Assembly (NCBI RefSeq): GCF_000307165.1
Contig: NC_018704.1
Coordinates: 1-64,000 of the forward strand
Direction of reading: 5' to 3'
DNA from: Amphibacillus xylanus NBRC 15112
GTDB taxonomy: Bacteria > Bacillota > Bacilli > Bacillales > Amphibacillaceae
Length of the DNA: 64,000 nt
The translations under genes and the position numbers were made by a program. The notes beneath the pieces were generated by a model that was not told where the DNA came from, searched no databases, and saw only the letters and a program-made list of their open reading frames with translations. Shown in pieces: positions 40,237 through 51,605 of the stretch (position 1 is its first letter; every line of letters starts with the position of its first letter).

Positions 40237-40515
40237 TTATTTGTTTAATGTTTTGTTGATTTCTTCGATTAGTTGTTTTGCGCCTTCAGGGCTTAAAATT
40301 AACTTACCGTTTGCAAGTGAAAGGTTGTCATCAGAGATATCACCAGTAATTTGGCAAGTCATGTTTGGCTTATACTTTTGTAAGATGATACGCTCATCAT
40401 CAACATAGATCTCTAAAGCATCCTTTTCTGCAATGCCTAAAGTACGGCGTAATTCGATAGGAATTACAACACGTCCTAACTCATCAACCTTTCTTACAAT
40501 ACCTGTAGATTTCAT
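40237..40515 (-). CDS. abrB: Transition-state regulator AbrB
   Basis: AbrB represses many post-exponential genes during growth. The 92-residue protein has the swapped-hairpin DNA-binding domain at 1-50 (STGIVRKVDELGRVVIPIELRRTLGI) and a C-terminal multimerisation part. A paralogous domain occurs in SpoVT (61547). The promoter and a tandem Spo0A-type operator lie just upstream, so the usual Spo0A-AbrB switch is predicted. Confidence 0.96.
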   Translation of the reverse strand: MKSTGIVRKVDELGRVVIPIELRRTLGIAEKDALEIYVDDERIILQKYKPNMTCQITGDISDDNLSLANGKLILSPEGAKQLIEEINKTLNK

Positions 40516-40538
40516 TAAAAACTCCCCTTTAATTTATA

Positions 40539-40555
40539 TTCGGCATATTTCGACA
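40539..40555 (-). promoter_or_regulatory. Tandem Spo0A boxes in the abrB leader
   Basis: On the minus strand, TGTCGAA (40549-40555, exact) is followed after three bases by TGCCGAA (40539-40545, one mismatch). It lies about 13 bases after the -10 element. B. subtilis abrB has the same seven-three-seven arrangement at the same place, through which Spo0A represses it. Confidence 0.85.
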
Positions 40556-40567
40556 ACACCTATAATG

Positions 40568-40596
40568 AATATACCAGTAATTTCAATAAGTGTCAA
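40568..40596 (-). promoter_or_regulatory. SigA promoter of abrB
   Basis: Minus strand TTGACA (40591-40596, exact), 17 bases and TATATT (40568-40573), with TG one base before the -10. The remaining gap to metG (about 40600-40845) shows AT-rich sequence with no clear element beyond weak TTGAAA/TATAGA-type matches for metG. Confidence 0.85.
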
Positions 40597-40833
40597 CAAT
40601 AAAAATCCATTTTTATTATAATTAAGGAAATTTAATAGTAAACAACTACTAATTGTGTATATCATTCTAAATTTGGAAAAGCAGTTAGAAGGGTATTGGG
40701 AAAAGCTGATTGAAATAACGTTGAAATATTCCACTATAGATGGAAAAGGGAATTAAAAACCGTTACAATATATAAAGACTTAAAAGATTGTCTAGCTGAA
40801 CTGATATAGATGGACATTGAAACAGAATGTTAA

Positions 40834-42873
<2,040 letters not shown>

Positions 42874-42916
42874 TTTATACTATATAGGTGAGGTTGGGAA
42901 AAACTAATTACTATAA

Positions 42917-42963
42917 ATAAAAAACGGTTGTGACTATCAGAGAGATAGATACAATCGTTTTTT
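42917..42963. terminator. Terminator after metG
   Basis: AAAAAACGGTTGTGACTATC (42919-42938) pairs with GATAGATACAATCGTTTTTT (43-base span to about 42962) with a few wobbles and mismatches. The T run on one side and the A run on the other make it usable in both directions. Confidence 0.8.
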
Positions 42964-43063
42964 AGTGAACGTGAATAAACTTTCAAGGGTTCTATAATTT
43001 TTGGTGTTGGTGAGTTCTTTTTTTCGAATTCGCTGACACCTTTTTTTGTATTTTCATAGAAAA

Positions 43064-43128
43064 AGGCCAGTAGATTCCTTTATCATTAAGTCGACGAAAA
43101 CCAATTTAAAGGAGAATCTACATGGCCT
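43064..43128 (+). promoter_or_regulatory. Inverted repeat hiding the transposase ribosome site and ATG
   Basis: AGGCCA at 43064-43069 can pair with TGGCCT at 43123-43128. TAGATTC (43071-43077) pairs with GAATCTA (43114-43120), and CTTTA with TAAAG before it. In RNA read in from outside, this stem would bury AAAGGAG and the ATG at 43122. Several insertion sequences use such hairpins to prevent transposase translation from read-through transcripts. Confidence 0.6.
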
Positions 43129-43193
43129 ACGCTCATTGTATACGAAAAACATTTAATATTAAAGACGAAGGGTTAGATCACTTACATTTATAG
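43122..43193 (+). pseudogene. Truncated transposase fragment
   Basis: Twenty-three codons from ATG to TAG resemble the start of an ISL3-like transposase (MAYAHCIRKTFNIKDEG) and are then lost. It has a good AAAGGAG site 6 bases before the ATG, but no catalytic region remains. Confidence 0.6.
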
Positions 43194-43262
43194 AGGAACG
43201 AAAGCAAGAGGAAACTGCTTAGTTAAAATAGCAGCCATTTAATTAAGAAGTGAAAAACAGCA

Positions 43263-43415
43263 GGTGAAATACACGAGACTCCTGTGGGAATAAATCTTTT
43301 CGCTGTGACGAGTAATCGCAGTCCCAGTACGAGCTGAAGATCCACTCAGGCAAGCGCTCTTTGCTTACCTTAGTTAGCTAAAAGCCGTGCCTGCGAAAAG
43401 CGAGTGTGTTTCACC
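43263..43415. repeat. Bacillaceae-type interspersed palindromic repeat
   Basis: The element is bounded by GGTGAAATACAC and its near-complement GTGTGTTTCACC. It contains phrases seen in abundant intergenic repeats of Bacillaceae (GAGACTCCTGTGGG, GAGCTGAAGATCCAC, GCCTGCGAAAAGCGAG). It is more GC-rich than its surroundings, has no coding frame, and sits beside the IS remnant. Only one copy lies in this window. The rest of the gap up to tatD holds no gene. Confidence 0.65.
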
Positions 43416-43516
43416 CCCTGTGAACAAGTTGAAACTTAATTAAAATTAATATACATTTATTCTCGGCTAATGATAAAACCTACCAACATTATTTGACATT
43501 GAACCATTAAATTTTG

Positions 43517-43556
43517 CTCCTACACGGTTACAAAGGTGTAGGAGTTTCTTTTTTGA
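43517..43556 (+). terminator. Terminator-like hairpin before tatD
   Basis: CTCCTACAC (43517-43525) pairs perfectly with GTGTAGGAG (43536-43544), followed by TTTCTTTTTT. It probably closes the region of repeats from the tatD transcription unit. A TATAAT at 43571-43576 may serve tatD, but no good -35 was seen. Confidence 0.75.
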
Positions 43557-43615
43557 AAAATCGGTGCTAGTATAATTGAAAAAGTCATCTCGATTAATTT
43601 TAGGAGGCAGTCAAC

Positions 43616-44383
43616 ATGTTATTTGACACGCATGCACATTTAAATGTTAACCAATTTGCTGAGGACGGAGCTGAAGTTATCAAGCGAGCAAACGAGCAAG
43701 GTATTTCAAAGATTGCTGTCGTTGGCTTTGATCATGAAACAATTGAAAAGGCGCTTGCGTTAGCTGAAAAGTATTCGTGTATTTATCCGATTATTGGTTG
43801 GCATCCAACCGAAGCGGGTCGTTATTCAGATCAAGTAGAAGAAAAATTAATCCAACTGATTCAATCAAAGCATATTGTTGCAATGGGAGAAATGGGTTTA
43901 GACTATCACTGGATGGAAGATCCTAAAGAAGTTCAAATCGATGTGTTTAGAAGACAAATTCGAGTGGCCAAGCAATTAGATATTCCAATCGTGATTCACA
44001 ACCGTGACAGTACTGAAGATGTATATCAAGTATTAAAAGAAGAACATGTAGAGGATATAGGTGGGATTATGCATAGCTTTAATCTTTCACCAGATTGGCA
44101 AGAGCGCTTTTTAGATTTAGGGATGCATATTTCCTTTAGTGGTGTACTCACATTCAAAAATGCGATTGATGTGAAAGAAAGCGCGAAAGTTGTTCCTTTA
44201 GATAAAATGCTAATTGAAACGGATAGCCCTTACCTGGCACCACATCCTAATCGCGGTAAGCGCAACGAACCAGCTTATGTCAAACTTGTTGCAGAAGAAA
44301 TTGCGCGGTTAAGGGGAATGACAGTTGAAGAAGTAGCTAAAGTTACGATGAAAAATGCAAATAAACTATTTAGGTTAATATAA
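43616..44383 (+). CDS. tatD: TatD-family metal-dependent nuclease (YabD)
   Basis: A 255-residue TIM-barrel hydrolase; family members are 3'-5' exonucleases or deoxyribonucleases acting in DNA repair. Metal ligands are visible: HAH (FDTHAHLN), Glu in GEMGLDYH, His in IVIHNRDS and IMHSFN, and Asp in IETDSPYL. The start is ATG behind TAGGAGG. The order metG-tatD-yabE-rnmV-rsmA is as in B. subtilis. Confidence 0.93.
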   Translation: MLFDTHAHLNVNQFAEDGAEVIKRANEQGISKIAVVGFDHETIEKALALAEKYSCIYPIIGWHPTEAGRYSDQVEEKLIQLIQSKHIVAMGEMGLDYHWMEDPKEVQIDVFRRQIRVAKQLDIPIVIHNRDSTEDVYQVLKEEHVEDIGGIMHSFNLSPDWQERFLDLGMHISFSGVLTFKNAIDVKESAKVVPLDKMLIETDSPYLAPHPNRGKRNEPAYVKLVAEEIARLRGMTVEEVAKVTMKNANKLFRLI

Positions 44384-44486
44384 AGGAAACGTTCCAATAT
44401 TTGTATATATTACATCAATGTAACGGAATGCTTTAATTGTAACCTTTACTTAATATCAGTAAAATAAGCACTATTTTTGCGGTCAA

Positions 44487-44513
44487 ACCCTTGATAAATC
44501 AAGGGTTTTATTT
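44487..44513 (+). terminator. Hairpin after tatD
   Basis: AACCCTTGAT (about 44487-44496) pairs with ATCAAGGGTT, followed by TTATTT. It is a short terminator-like stem before the yabE promoter. Confidence 0.65.
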
Positions 44514-44536
44514 GTAACAAATTTAAAAAGCCCGAT

Positions 44537-44565
44537 TTGACAACCTTTTTAAATGTTTATATAAT
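44537..44565 (+). promoter_or_regulatory. Consensus SigA promoter of yabE
   Basis: Exact TTGACA (44537-44542), 17-base spacer and exact TATAAT (44560-44565), about 33 bases before the ATG. In B. subtilis yabE is instead noted for ECF sigma control; no such motif was recognised here. Confidence 0.88.
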
Positions 44566-44597
44566 ACTGGCGCATAACAAAAAGGAGGCTTAATAGC

Positions 44598-45803
44598 ATG
44601 AACCTAGTATCTAAGCTATTGCCAGTATTAAAAAACAAGGTTTTTATTTCACTTGTGAGTGTTATAGCTATCATTGTTATTAGTTATATTACATTTCTAG
44701 AAATTACAAAAGCTGAAATTAACTTTACGCATAATAATGTAACTGAAACTTTCATCACACGTGAGGATACTGTTGGCGAGTTTTTAGCCGAAATGGGTAT
44801 TGAAGTAAGTGAGCATGATAAATTGTCACATTTACTTGATGATGAAATAGAATCTGGTATGAATTTAAGTTTAGAAAAAGCAAAGCAGATCATCTTAACG
44901 ATTGATTCGGTGGATGAAGTTCATTATACAACTGAGGATACAGTTAAAGACTTTTTCAATGCAATTAATGTAACTGTAAATGAGCACGACGATTTAAACT
45001 TATCACCTAATCAAGCGATTGTAGAAGAACTTAATATTATTTTAAATCGTGCGATTGAAGTGACAATTAAAGATGCGACAGAAGAAGAGTCTGTCTGGAC
45101 AACTGCGAATACAGTTGGTGAATTATTAGAATCAGAGGCGATTGAATTAAATGAACTTGATCGTCTTGAGCCAAAGAAAGAGGCTGAACTAGAACAGGAC
45201 ATGACTGTAAGTATTACAAGAGTTGAAGAAGTTACAGATGTCATTGAAGAAAAAATAGAGTTTTCTACTGTTCGTAGAAATGATGCATCAATTGAAAAAG
45301 GTAAAGAGAAGGTTATAGCATCTGGTTCAGATGGTTTAATTGAGAAGAAATATAAAGTCATCATTGAAAATGGTAAAGAAGTGTCTCGTGAATTAGTCAG
45401 TGAAGAAGTTAAAAAGCAAAGTGAGCAACGAGTAGTAGCTGTTGGAACTAAGGTCATCCAAAAGGTTGTTTCTCGTGGTGGAAGCTCTAGCTCGACAAGT
45501 GCAAAGAGCGGTTCAAAAACTTTTACCATGTCTTCAACTGCTTATACAGCGGGTTGCAGTGGTTGTAGTGGCGTGACAGCGACAGGGATTAACTTAAATA
45601 ACAATCCTAATATGAAAGTTATTGCAGTTGACCCGAGTGTGATCCCTTTAGGAACACGCGTTTATGTAGAAGGCTATGGAGAAGCAATTGCCGGTGATAC
45701 AGGTGGATCAATTAAAGGAAATAAAATTGATGTTCATGTACCAACTAAAGCAGATGCTAAAAGTTGGGGACGTAAGACAGTTAAAGTCACTATTTTAGAT
45801 TAA
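44598..45803 (+). CDS. yabE: Cell-wall-active protein YabE (DUF348, G5 and 3D domains)
   Basis: A 401-residue exported protein related to resuscitation-promoting factors. One N-terminal membrane helix (about 14-32) is followed by three DUF348 repeats (about 36-200), a G5 domain (about 200-285), a serine-rich linker and a C-terminal 3D domain. The 3D domain has the conserved aspartates (VDPSVIPLGT, GDTGG, IDVHVP), which form a lytic-transglycosylase-like fold. It probably cuts or remodels peptidoglycan outside the cell. It is driven by a consensus promoter. Confidence 0.9.
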   Translation: MNLVSKLLPVLKNKVFISLVSVIAIIVISYITFLEITKAEINFTHNNVTETFITREDTVGEFLAEMGIEVSEHDKLSHLLDDEIESGMNLSLEKAKQIILTIDSVDEVHYTTEDTVKDFFNAINVTVNEHDDLNLSPNQAIVEELNIILNRAIEVTIKDATEEESVWTTANTVGELLESEAIELNELDRLEPKKEAELEQDMTVSITRVEEVTDVIEEKIEFSTVRRNDASIEKGKEKVIASGSDGLIEKKYKVIIENGKEVSRELVSEEVKKQSEQRVVAVGTKVIQKVVSRGGSSSSTSAKSGSKTFTMSSTAYTAGCSGCSGVTATGINLNNNPNMKVIAVDPSVIPLGTRVYVEGYGEAIAGDTGGSIKGNKIDVHVPTKADAKSWGRKTVKVTILD

Positions 45804-45810
45804 TATAACG

Positions 45811-45847
45811 ACCCTTGTTAATGAATAGATTAACAAGGGTTTTCTTA
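45811..45847 (+). terminator. Terminator after yabE
   Basis: ACCCTTGTTAAT (45811-45822) pairs perfectly with ATTAACAAGGGT (45829-45840), followed by TTTCTTATTT. Confidence 0.85.
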
Positions 45848-45928
45848 TTTGTGATGATTACTTGCGTTTGTTAAAATCGGAAGTTTATAATACAGGAGAA
45901 GTTTTATTACGGTCAGGAGTTTTTTTAA

Positions 45929-47351
<1,423 letters not shown>

Positions 47352-47385
47352 TTCTAATCCGCGATCTTCCATGATAAATGCAAAT

Positions 47386-47424
47386 AAAACGAGTGACCAT
47401 TTTAAATGATCACTCGTTTTGTTG
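47386..47424 (+). terminator. Terminator after rsmA, target of the intron
   Basis: AAAACGAGTGA (47387-47397) pairs with TCACTCGTTTT (47410-47420), giving a bidirectional terminator. The group IIC intron begins three to four bases after the stem. Confidence 0.88.
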
Positions 47425-49309
47425 TGTGCCCAGCATGGGTGCAGACTCTAGGGTGAAAGTCCCGAACAGTGAAGGCAGTAGTAGCTGTAGCTTAAGACAA
47501 GGATATGACAAGTGACCGTCATATCTGAAGGAAGTCGGCGGCAAACCTCCGCTCCGAGGAACACGAACCTCATATAAGGCTAAGTAATACTGGATGAGTT
47601 TGCAACACAAAACAAAGTCCTTACTGTCAAAGGTATTATAGAGTAAATGAGGCGGGGACATGGAGGGAAAGTCTGTACCCTTACCTGGGGAGAACCTGTT
47701 GGAACGCCATGCACACATGGTAAGCAACTCCGTGAAGGGTTGTTGAACAACAGGCGTCAGCAGACGTCATAGTACCTGTTTACTTAAGGAAACAGGGAAG
47801 GACTGAACCAAGTATGAAGAATCACATCTAGGCGTTCATTCCGTTCAATGAAGCAGTAAAAGATAACAACCTACTTTAAGGAGGAGATGGTGAATCCCAT
47901 CAGGGACTTAAAGAGGGTGGAGAATGGAATGGCACAAGAAGAACCGTGATTCACGCAGGAGGAATATCAAATGATGGAACAGATTCTGTCACGACCAAAT
48001 CTTTTAAAAGCAATCAAACGCGTAGAAAAGAATAAGGGAAGCCATGGTATTGACCAAATGCCCACAACAGACCTAAGGGTGTATGTGATGGAGAATTGGC
48101 ATACCATGCGTGAACAACTGTTATCTGGTACCTATCAACCGCAACCCGTGCGACGGGTCGAAATCCCGAAACCTAACGGCGGAGTTAGAAAATTAGGTAT
48201 CCCTACAGTGACAGATCGTCTTATCCAACAGGCAATTGCCCAACAACTAACGCTAGTATTTGATCCGACATTTTCAGAATTCAGTTATGGATTCCGTCCA
48301 AATAGAAGGGCGCATACAGCGGTCAAACAGGCAAGAGCTTACATTGAAGAAGGATATCGCTGGGTTGTAGATATGGATCTAGAGAAGTTCTTCGATAAAG
48401 TGCATCATGATCGCCTTATGGCGAGACTTGCGACTAGAATTAAGGACAAAGTATTACTGCATCTCATTCGTCAGTTTCTACAAGCGGGTGTAATGGAAAA
48501 TGGGCTCGTCAGCCCAATGACAGAAGGAACACCTCAGGGTGGCCCGTTAAGTCCACTACTTTCAAATATCGTACTGGATGAATTAGACAAGGAACTAGAG
48601 AAGCGTGGTCATAAATTTGTCCGATATGCCGATGATTTCCATATTTATGTGAAGTCAAGCCGAGCAGGAGAACGTGTGATGGAATCGATCACGACTTTCA
48701 TTGAAAAGAAACTACGCCTCAAGGTAAATCGTGAGAAAAGCGCAGTAGACCGCCCATGGAAACGTAAACTTTTGGGATTTAGCTTTACATGGAATAAGAA
48801 GCAACCTAAAATCCGATTAGCAGAAGAAACCATCAAGCGGTTCAAAGCTCGTATAAGACAATTAACATCAAGGAAATAACGTATATCTATGGAGCAACGT
48901 ATTGATAAACTAAATAGCTATCTAGTCGGTTGGTTGGGTTATTATCAATTAATTGATACACCAAGCAATCTAACAATATTAGAATCATGGCTAAGTCGAA
49001 GACTTCGAATGATACGCTGGAAAGAATGGAAATTACCCAGAACGAAAGTAAGGAATCTAATATCGTTAGGGATTTCTCCACAGAAAGCTTATGAATGGGG
49101 AAACTCTCGAAAAGCATACTGGCGTATCGCGAAAAGTCCAATACTACACAGAACCCTAGGCAAAGCCTACTGGGCTAACCTAGGGTTAAAGATCATATCT
49201 GCAAGATATGAGATTCTGCGTTCGACATAATTTGGAACCGCCGTATACGAGAACCGTATGTACGGTGGTGTGAGAGGGACGGAGGTTAGTCACCTCCCCC
49301 TATCTCAAT
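47424..49309 (+). mobile_element. Group IIC intron, Oceanobacillus iheyensis-like
   Basis: The 5' end GTGTGCCCAGCATGGGTGCA and the next 150 bases closely resemble, from memory, the crystallised O. iheyensis group IIC intron. The catalytic domain V lies at about 49235-49268 (ACCGCCGTATAC pairing with GTATGTACGGTGGT). Domain VI follows, with GGAGG pairing to CACCTCC and a candidate branch A before CTCAAT. A reverse transcriptase frame sits in domain IV. Insertion directly after a terminator hairpin is the hallmark of class C introns. The 3' end is uncertain by a few bases and abuts the vanZ stop codon. Confidence 0.9.
47971..49230 (+). pseudogene. ltrA: Group II intron reverse transcriptase/maturase with an in-frame stop
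   Basis: The frame encodes the intron-borne reverse transcriptase and maturase. RT blocks are present: the substrate region SYGFRPNRRAHTAV, the first Asp in VVDMDLEKFFDKV and the catalytic RYADD. After 302 codons the frame meets TAA at 48877-48879. The same frame then continues for a further 117 codons (SMEQRIDKLNSYLVGWLGYY and onward), which is the normal thumb/maturase and C-terminal segment. An intact relative would read tryptophan at about this point. A single nonsense change therefore splits the protein between RT and maturase parts, and it is probably non-functional unless read through. Confidence 0.88.
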
Positions 49310-49941
49310 TAGGATTTGTCTGTTGCTAAGTTCGTTGACCTCGTTTTCTGATTGTACCTATCGTATCCAAGCTGTAATAGTCTAAAGATACTAAACCCAA
49401 TCAAGATACTAAGGCTATTGAGGATAATATCATCAATGTCAGAACTACGACCAATAAAGTATTGAATGAATTCAATTGTTGTAACAAAGCCAATACCTAA
49501 TAACAAAATGCTTTTAAATGAACGTAGCTTTATCCATAAAAGTGGTGCAAAAATACCTAAAGGTAAAAATAACATTAAATTAGCTAATAGATTTAGTGAG
49601 GATATTGCTCCCCAATCATCAACTGCAGAGTTAGTCGTATAAAGGTATTCAGTAATTGACTTAAACGGTATAAGATTTATATTGGCATTTATATTATCAA
49701 AATTAAACCAAAAGTACAGTTCCCTAGTAAGACTATCTACCCCAAATGTGAAGTCTGGCATAATTGTTTGAGAAAGCAAGCCACTCAGATAAGCTACGAA
49801 TAGAGATAGTATTATTTCGCGGAGCCAATAGATTTTTAATTGTTTCTTTTTAATGAGGATAATTCTAGGAACCCCATATATAAACAAGCCAATTAAGCTA
49901 TATATAAACATGCTTTGTAAATAGGTAGCGATTAAACTCAT
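49309..49941 (-). CDS. VanZ-like membrane protein
   Basis: A 210-residue membrane protein with about five helices and the VanZ-family pattern: NLIPFKSI, LLANLMLFLPLG, the Glu/Gln-bearing helix TTIEFIQYFIGRSSDIDDIILNSL. VanZ gives low-level teicoplanin resistance in enterococci, but most chromosomal homologues have no known role. It overlaps the upstream secreted-protein gene by four bases, so the pair is translated together. Its stop codon touches the 3' end of the group II intron. Confidence 0.8.
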   Translation of the reverse strand: MSLIATYLQSMFIYSLIGLFIYGVPRIILIKKKQLKIYWLREIILSLFVAYLSGLLSQTIMPDFTFGVDSLTRELYFWFNFDNINANINLIPFKSITEYLYTTNSAVDDWGAISSLNLLANLMLFLPLGIFAPLLWIKLRSFKSILLLGIGFVTTIEFIQYFIGRSSDIDDIILNSLSILIGFSIFRLLQLGYDRYNQKTRSTNLATDKS

Positions 49942-50345
49942 TGTTTTCTAATATATCCTGAAAAGTTACTTGGTGCTTTAAAGCTAATGAAATATTTATC
50001 TGCTTTGGTTAGTGAAATATCAAATGTTGTTTTTCCGTTAGAAGGAACTTTAACCTTTTTCTGAGTTGGAAACAAGCCACTGTCTTTAACAACTTTAACT
50101 TCTAAGTCTTTTGTTTTGTGCGTGTTATTTACATGGATTCGCACTTTAGATGCGTTAGTAAATTTGTAATTTGTATAAAGCATAGATCCAGAAGCTTTAC
50201 CTGAAAATTTATATTGTCCCTCTTCTGTTAAATCCCATGTTTTTGTTGGTTTACTTATAGCAGCTTCAACAGTAATTGAATTAAATATATTTGTTGCAAA
50301 TACAATAACTAATAGCAATAAGGTGATTCTTCTCAAATTACCCAT
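49938..50345 (-). CDS. Secreted protein of unknown function
   Basis: A 135-residue protein I do not recognise. It has a signal peptide (positively charged start, hydrophobic core to about residue 24, cleavage likely after VEA) and a small, beta-rich mature part with many Thr, Lys and Asn. It could be a bacterial pre-peptidase-like sandwich. ATG 50345 lies behind AAAGGAGGG; longer frames lack such a site. It is coupled to the VanZ-like gene by an ATGA overlap, so a joint cell-surface role is inferred. Confidence 0.7.
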   Translation of the reverse strand: MGNLRRITLLLLVIVFATNIFNSITVEAAISKPTKTWDLTEEGQYKFSGKASGSMLYTNYKFTNASKVRIHVNNTHKTKDLEVKVVKDSGLFPTQKKVKVPSNGKTTFDISLTKADKYFISFKAPSNFSGYIRKQ

Positions 50346-50490
50346 ACTATCCCTCCTTTTGTAATATATAGACATTATAACTTTTAGGTATTTATTGTCA
50401 ATAGTTTAAATGAGGTGTTTTAGCTTTTATAGAGAAATTAGGAATCAGTTTAAGGGATCCACTAATTAAATTATTTTGACTTAGGCAATG

Positions 50491-50519
50491 CACCTCGTAT
50501 TCATCTTTAACATAAGCTA
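50491..50519 (+). promoter_or_regulatory. SigK promoter of yabG
   Basis: CACC (50491-50494), 16 bases and CATAAGCTA (50511-50519) match the SigK consensus (MACM, N16, CATANNNTA) at every fixed position. yabG is a SigK gene in B. subtilis. Confidence 0.72.
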
Positions 50520-50547
50520 GGGTTAGATGGGAAGGAGGCGTTGGGGG

Positions 50548-51405
50548 ATGGACTTTATTATTGGTGATCTTGTTACGCGCAGGTCACACAAGCACGATAT
50601 TATCTTTCGGATCGGATCAATTGAAGGTGAGACAGCGATTCTTCATGGTGAGGATCTACGTTTAGAGGCGGATGCACCTTTATCGGATTTAGAAAAGGTA
50701 GCAGATCGAGAAATTGAAAGGTATCTGGAAACCGAGAAAGAACAGGTCGATTATTCATTTCGACTATTTCGACAGGATTATCAGTTGATGAAAGAAAAAC
50801 GCAACTACGAAGCTTCTGATGGCTATCAGAAGCAAAGTTACTTTCAACTGCCTGCTCGCGTGCTCCACTTAGATGGAGATCGGAATTATTTAAAGAAATG
50901 TATAGATCTTTACCAAAGAATTGGTTTGCAGGTTCATGGCCTTCATATTTTAGAAGCAGATATGCCAGCAGAGATCGCTGGCTTAATTAAGCGTATACAG
51001 CCAGATTTACTTGTCATTACTGGTCATGACGCTTATTCTGAAAAAAGGGGTAGTAAGAAGGATTTAAAAGCTTACCGACATTCTAAATACTTTGTTGAAG
51101 CAGTTCGAGAGGCGCGTCGAGTTGAATCAAATCTAGACCAGCTTGTTATTTTTGCTGGAGCATGTCAATCACATTTTCAATCGATTATTCGAGCAGGTGC
51201 AAATTTTGCCAGCTCACCTTCAAGGGTTAATATTCATGCACTTGATCCGGTTTATATAACAGCTAAACTTGCGTATACCTCATTTATGGATAAAGTTACA
51301 GTGTCTGATGTGCTTAGAAATACACTAACTGGAGAAAAGGGATTAGGTGGTATTGAGACTCGTGGATTTTTACGGACGGGTATGCCATATTTGACAGAAG
51401 AATGA
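50548..51405 (+). CDS. yabG: Sporulation coat protease YabG
   Basis: YabG is a mother-cell protease that trims spore coat proteins late in sporulation and helps transglutaminase-driven crosslinking. The 285-residue protein matches the family along its length (FIIGDLVTRRSHKHDIIFRI at the start, VITGHDAY, IFAGACQSHFQSI and FASSPSRVNIHALDPVY further on). ATG 50548 is preceded by AAGGAGG. A consensus SigK promoter precedes it. No terminator was recognised in the 200 bases before veg. Confidence 0.93.
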   Translation: MDFIIGDLVTRRSHKHDIIFRIGSIEGETAILHGEDLRLEADAPLSDLEKVADREIERYLETEKEQVDYSFRLFRQDYQLMKEKRNYEASDGYQKQSYFQLPARVLHLDGDRNYLKKCIDLYQRIGLQVHGLHILEADMPAEIAGLIKRIQPDLLVITGHDAYSEKRGSKKDLKAYRHSKYFVEAVREARRVESNLDQLVIFAGACQSHFQSIIRAGANFASSPSRVNIHALDPVYITAKLAYTSFMDKVTVSDVLRNTLTGEKGLGGIETRGFLRTGMPYLTEE

Positions 51406-51514
51406 ACAATTGTAATGCGATTTACCAGATTGATGAATAATTTAACTAGCTGAAGCCATAATACTAACAAATAATCGCCAGAGTTTTGAATTATAGCAAA
51501 ATGAAAAAATGTAT

Positions 51515-51584
51515 TGACAATCAAAATAGTATCCTGTTATAATTGAATATTTTATTGACTATTACGTTTTTTTGTGCTATAATT
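51515..51584 (+). promoter_or_regulatory. Tandem SigA promoters of veg
   Basis: P1 is TTGACA (51515-51520), 18 bases, TATAAT (51539-51544). P2 is TTGACT (51556-51561), 17 bases, TATAAT (51579-51584) with an extended TG at 51576-51577. The B. subtilis veg promoter is among the strongest known; here there are two in a row. Confidence 0.88.
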
Positions 51585-51605
51585 GGATCAGAGAGGTGGA
51601 GTATA

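Larger units (their letters stand above)
42987..43193 (+). mobile_element. Insertion sequence remnant, probable ISL3-family left end
   Basis: The stretch begins with GGGTTCTATAATTTTTGGTG, which resembles the terminal repeat of ISL3-type elements. It runs into a transposase start, MAYAHCIRKTFNIKDEG (ATG 43122), which is cut off by a stop at 43191-43193 after 23 residues. No right-hand inverted repeat or further transposase sequence was found, so only the left end survives. The ISL3 assignment rests on remembered similarity of the N terminus and end sequence. Confidence 0.6.

Noticed and set aside
42874-43615. CRISPR-like or tRNA content in the gap after metG
   Set aside because: The repeats are inverted, not direct arrays with spacers, and no tRNA fold was found.
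45011-45529. Minus-strand frame of 172 codons opposite yabE
   Set aside because: It lies fully inside the repeat-rich yabE coding region, is serine- and threonine-rich as mirrored frames of Glu/Asp-rich genes are, and has no ribosome site.
47410-47727. Minus-strand frame in the 5' part of the group II intron
   Set aside because: The stretch is structural intron RNA (domains I onward); the frame has no relatives I recognise and no start signal.
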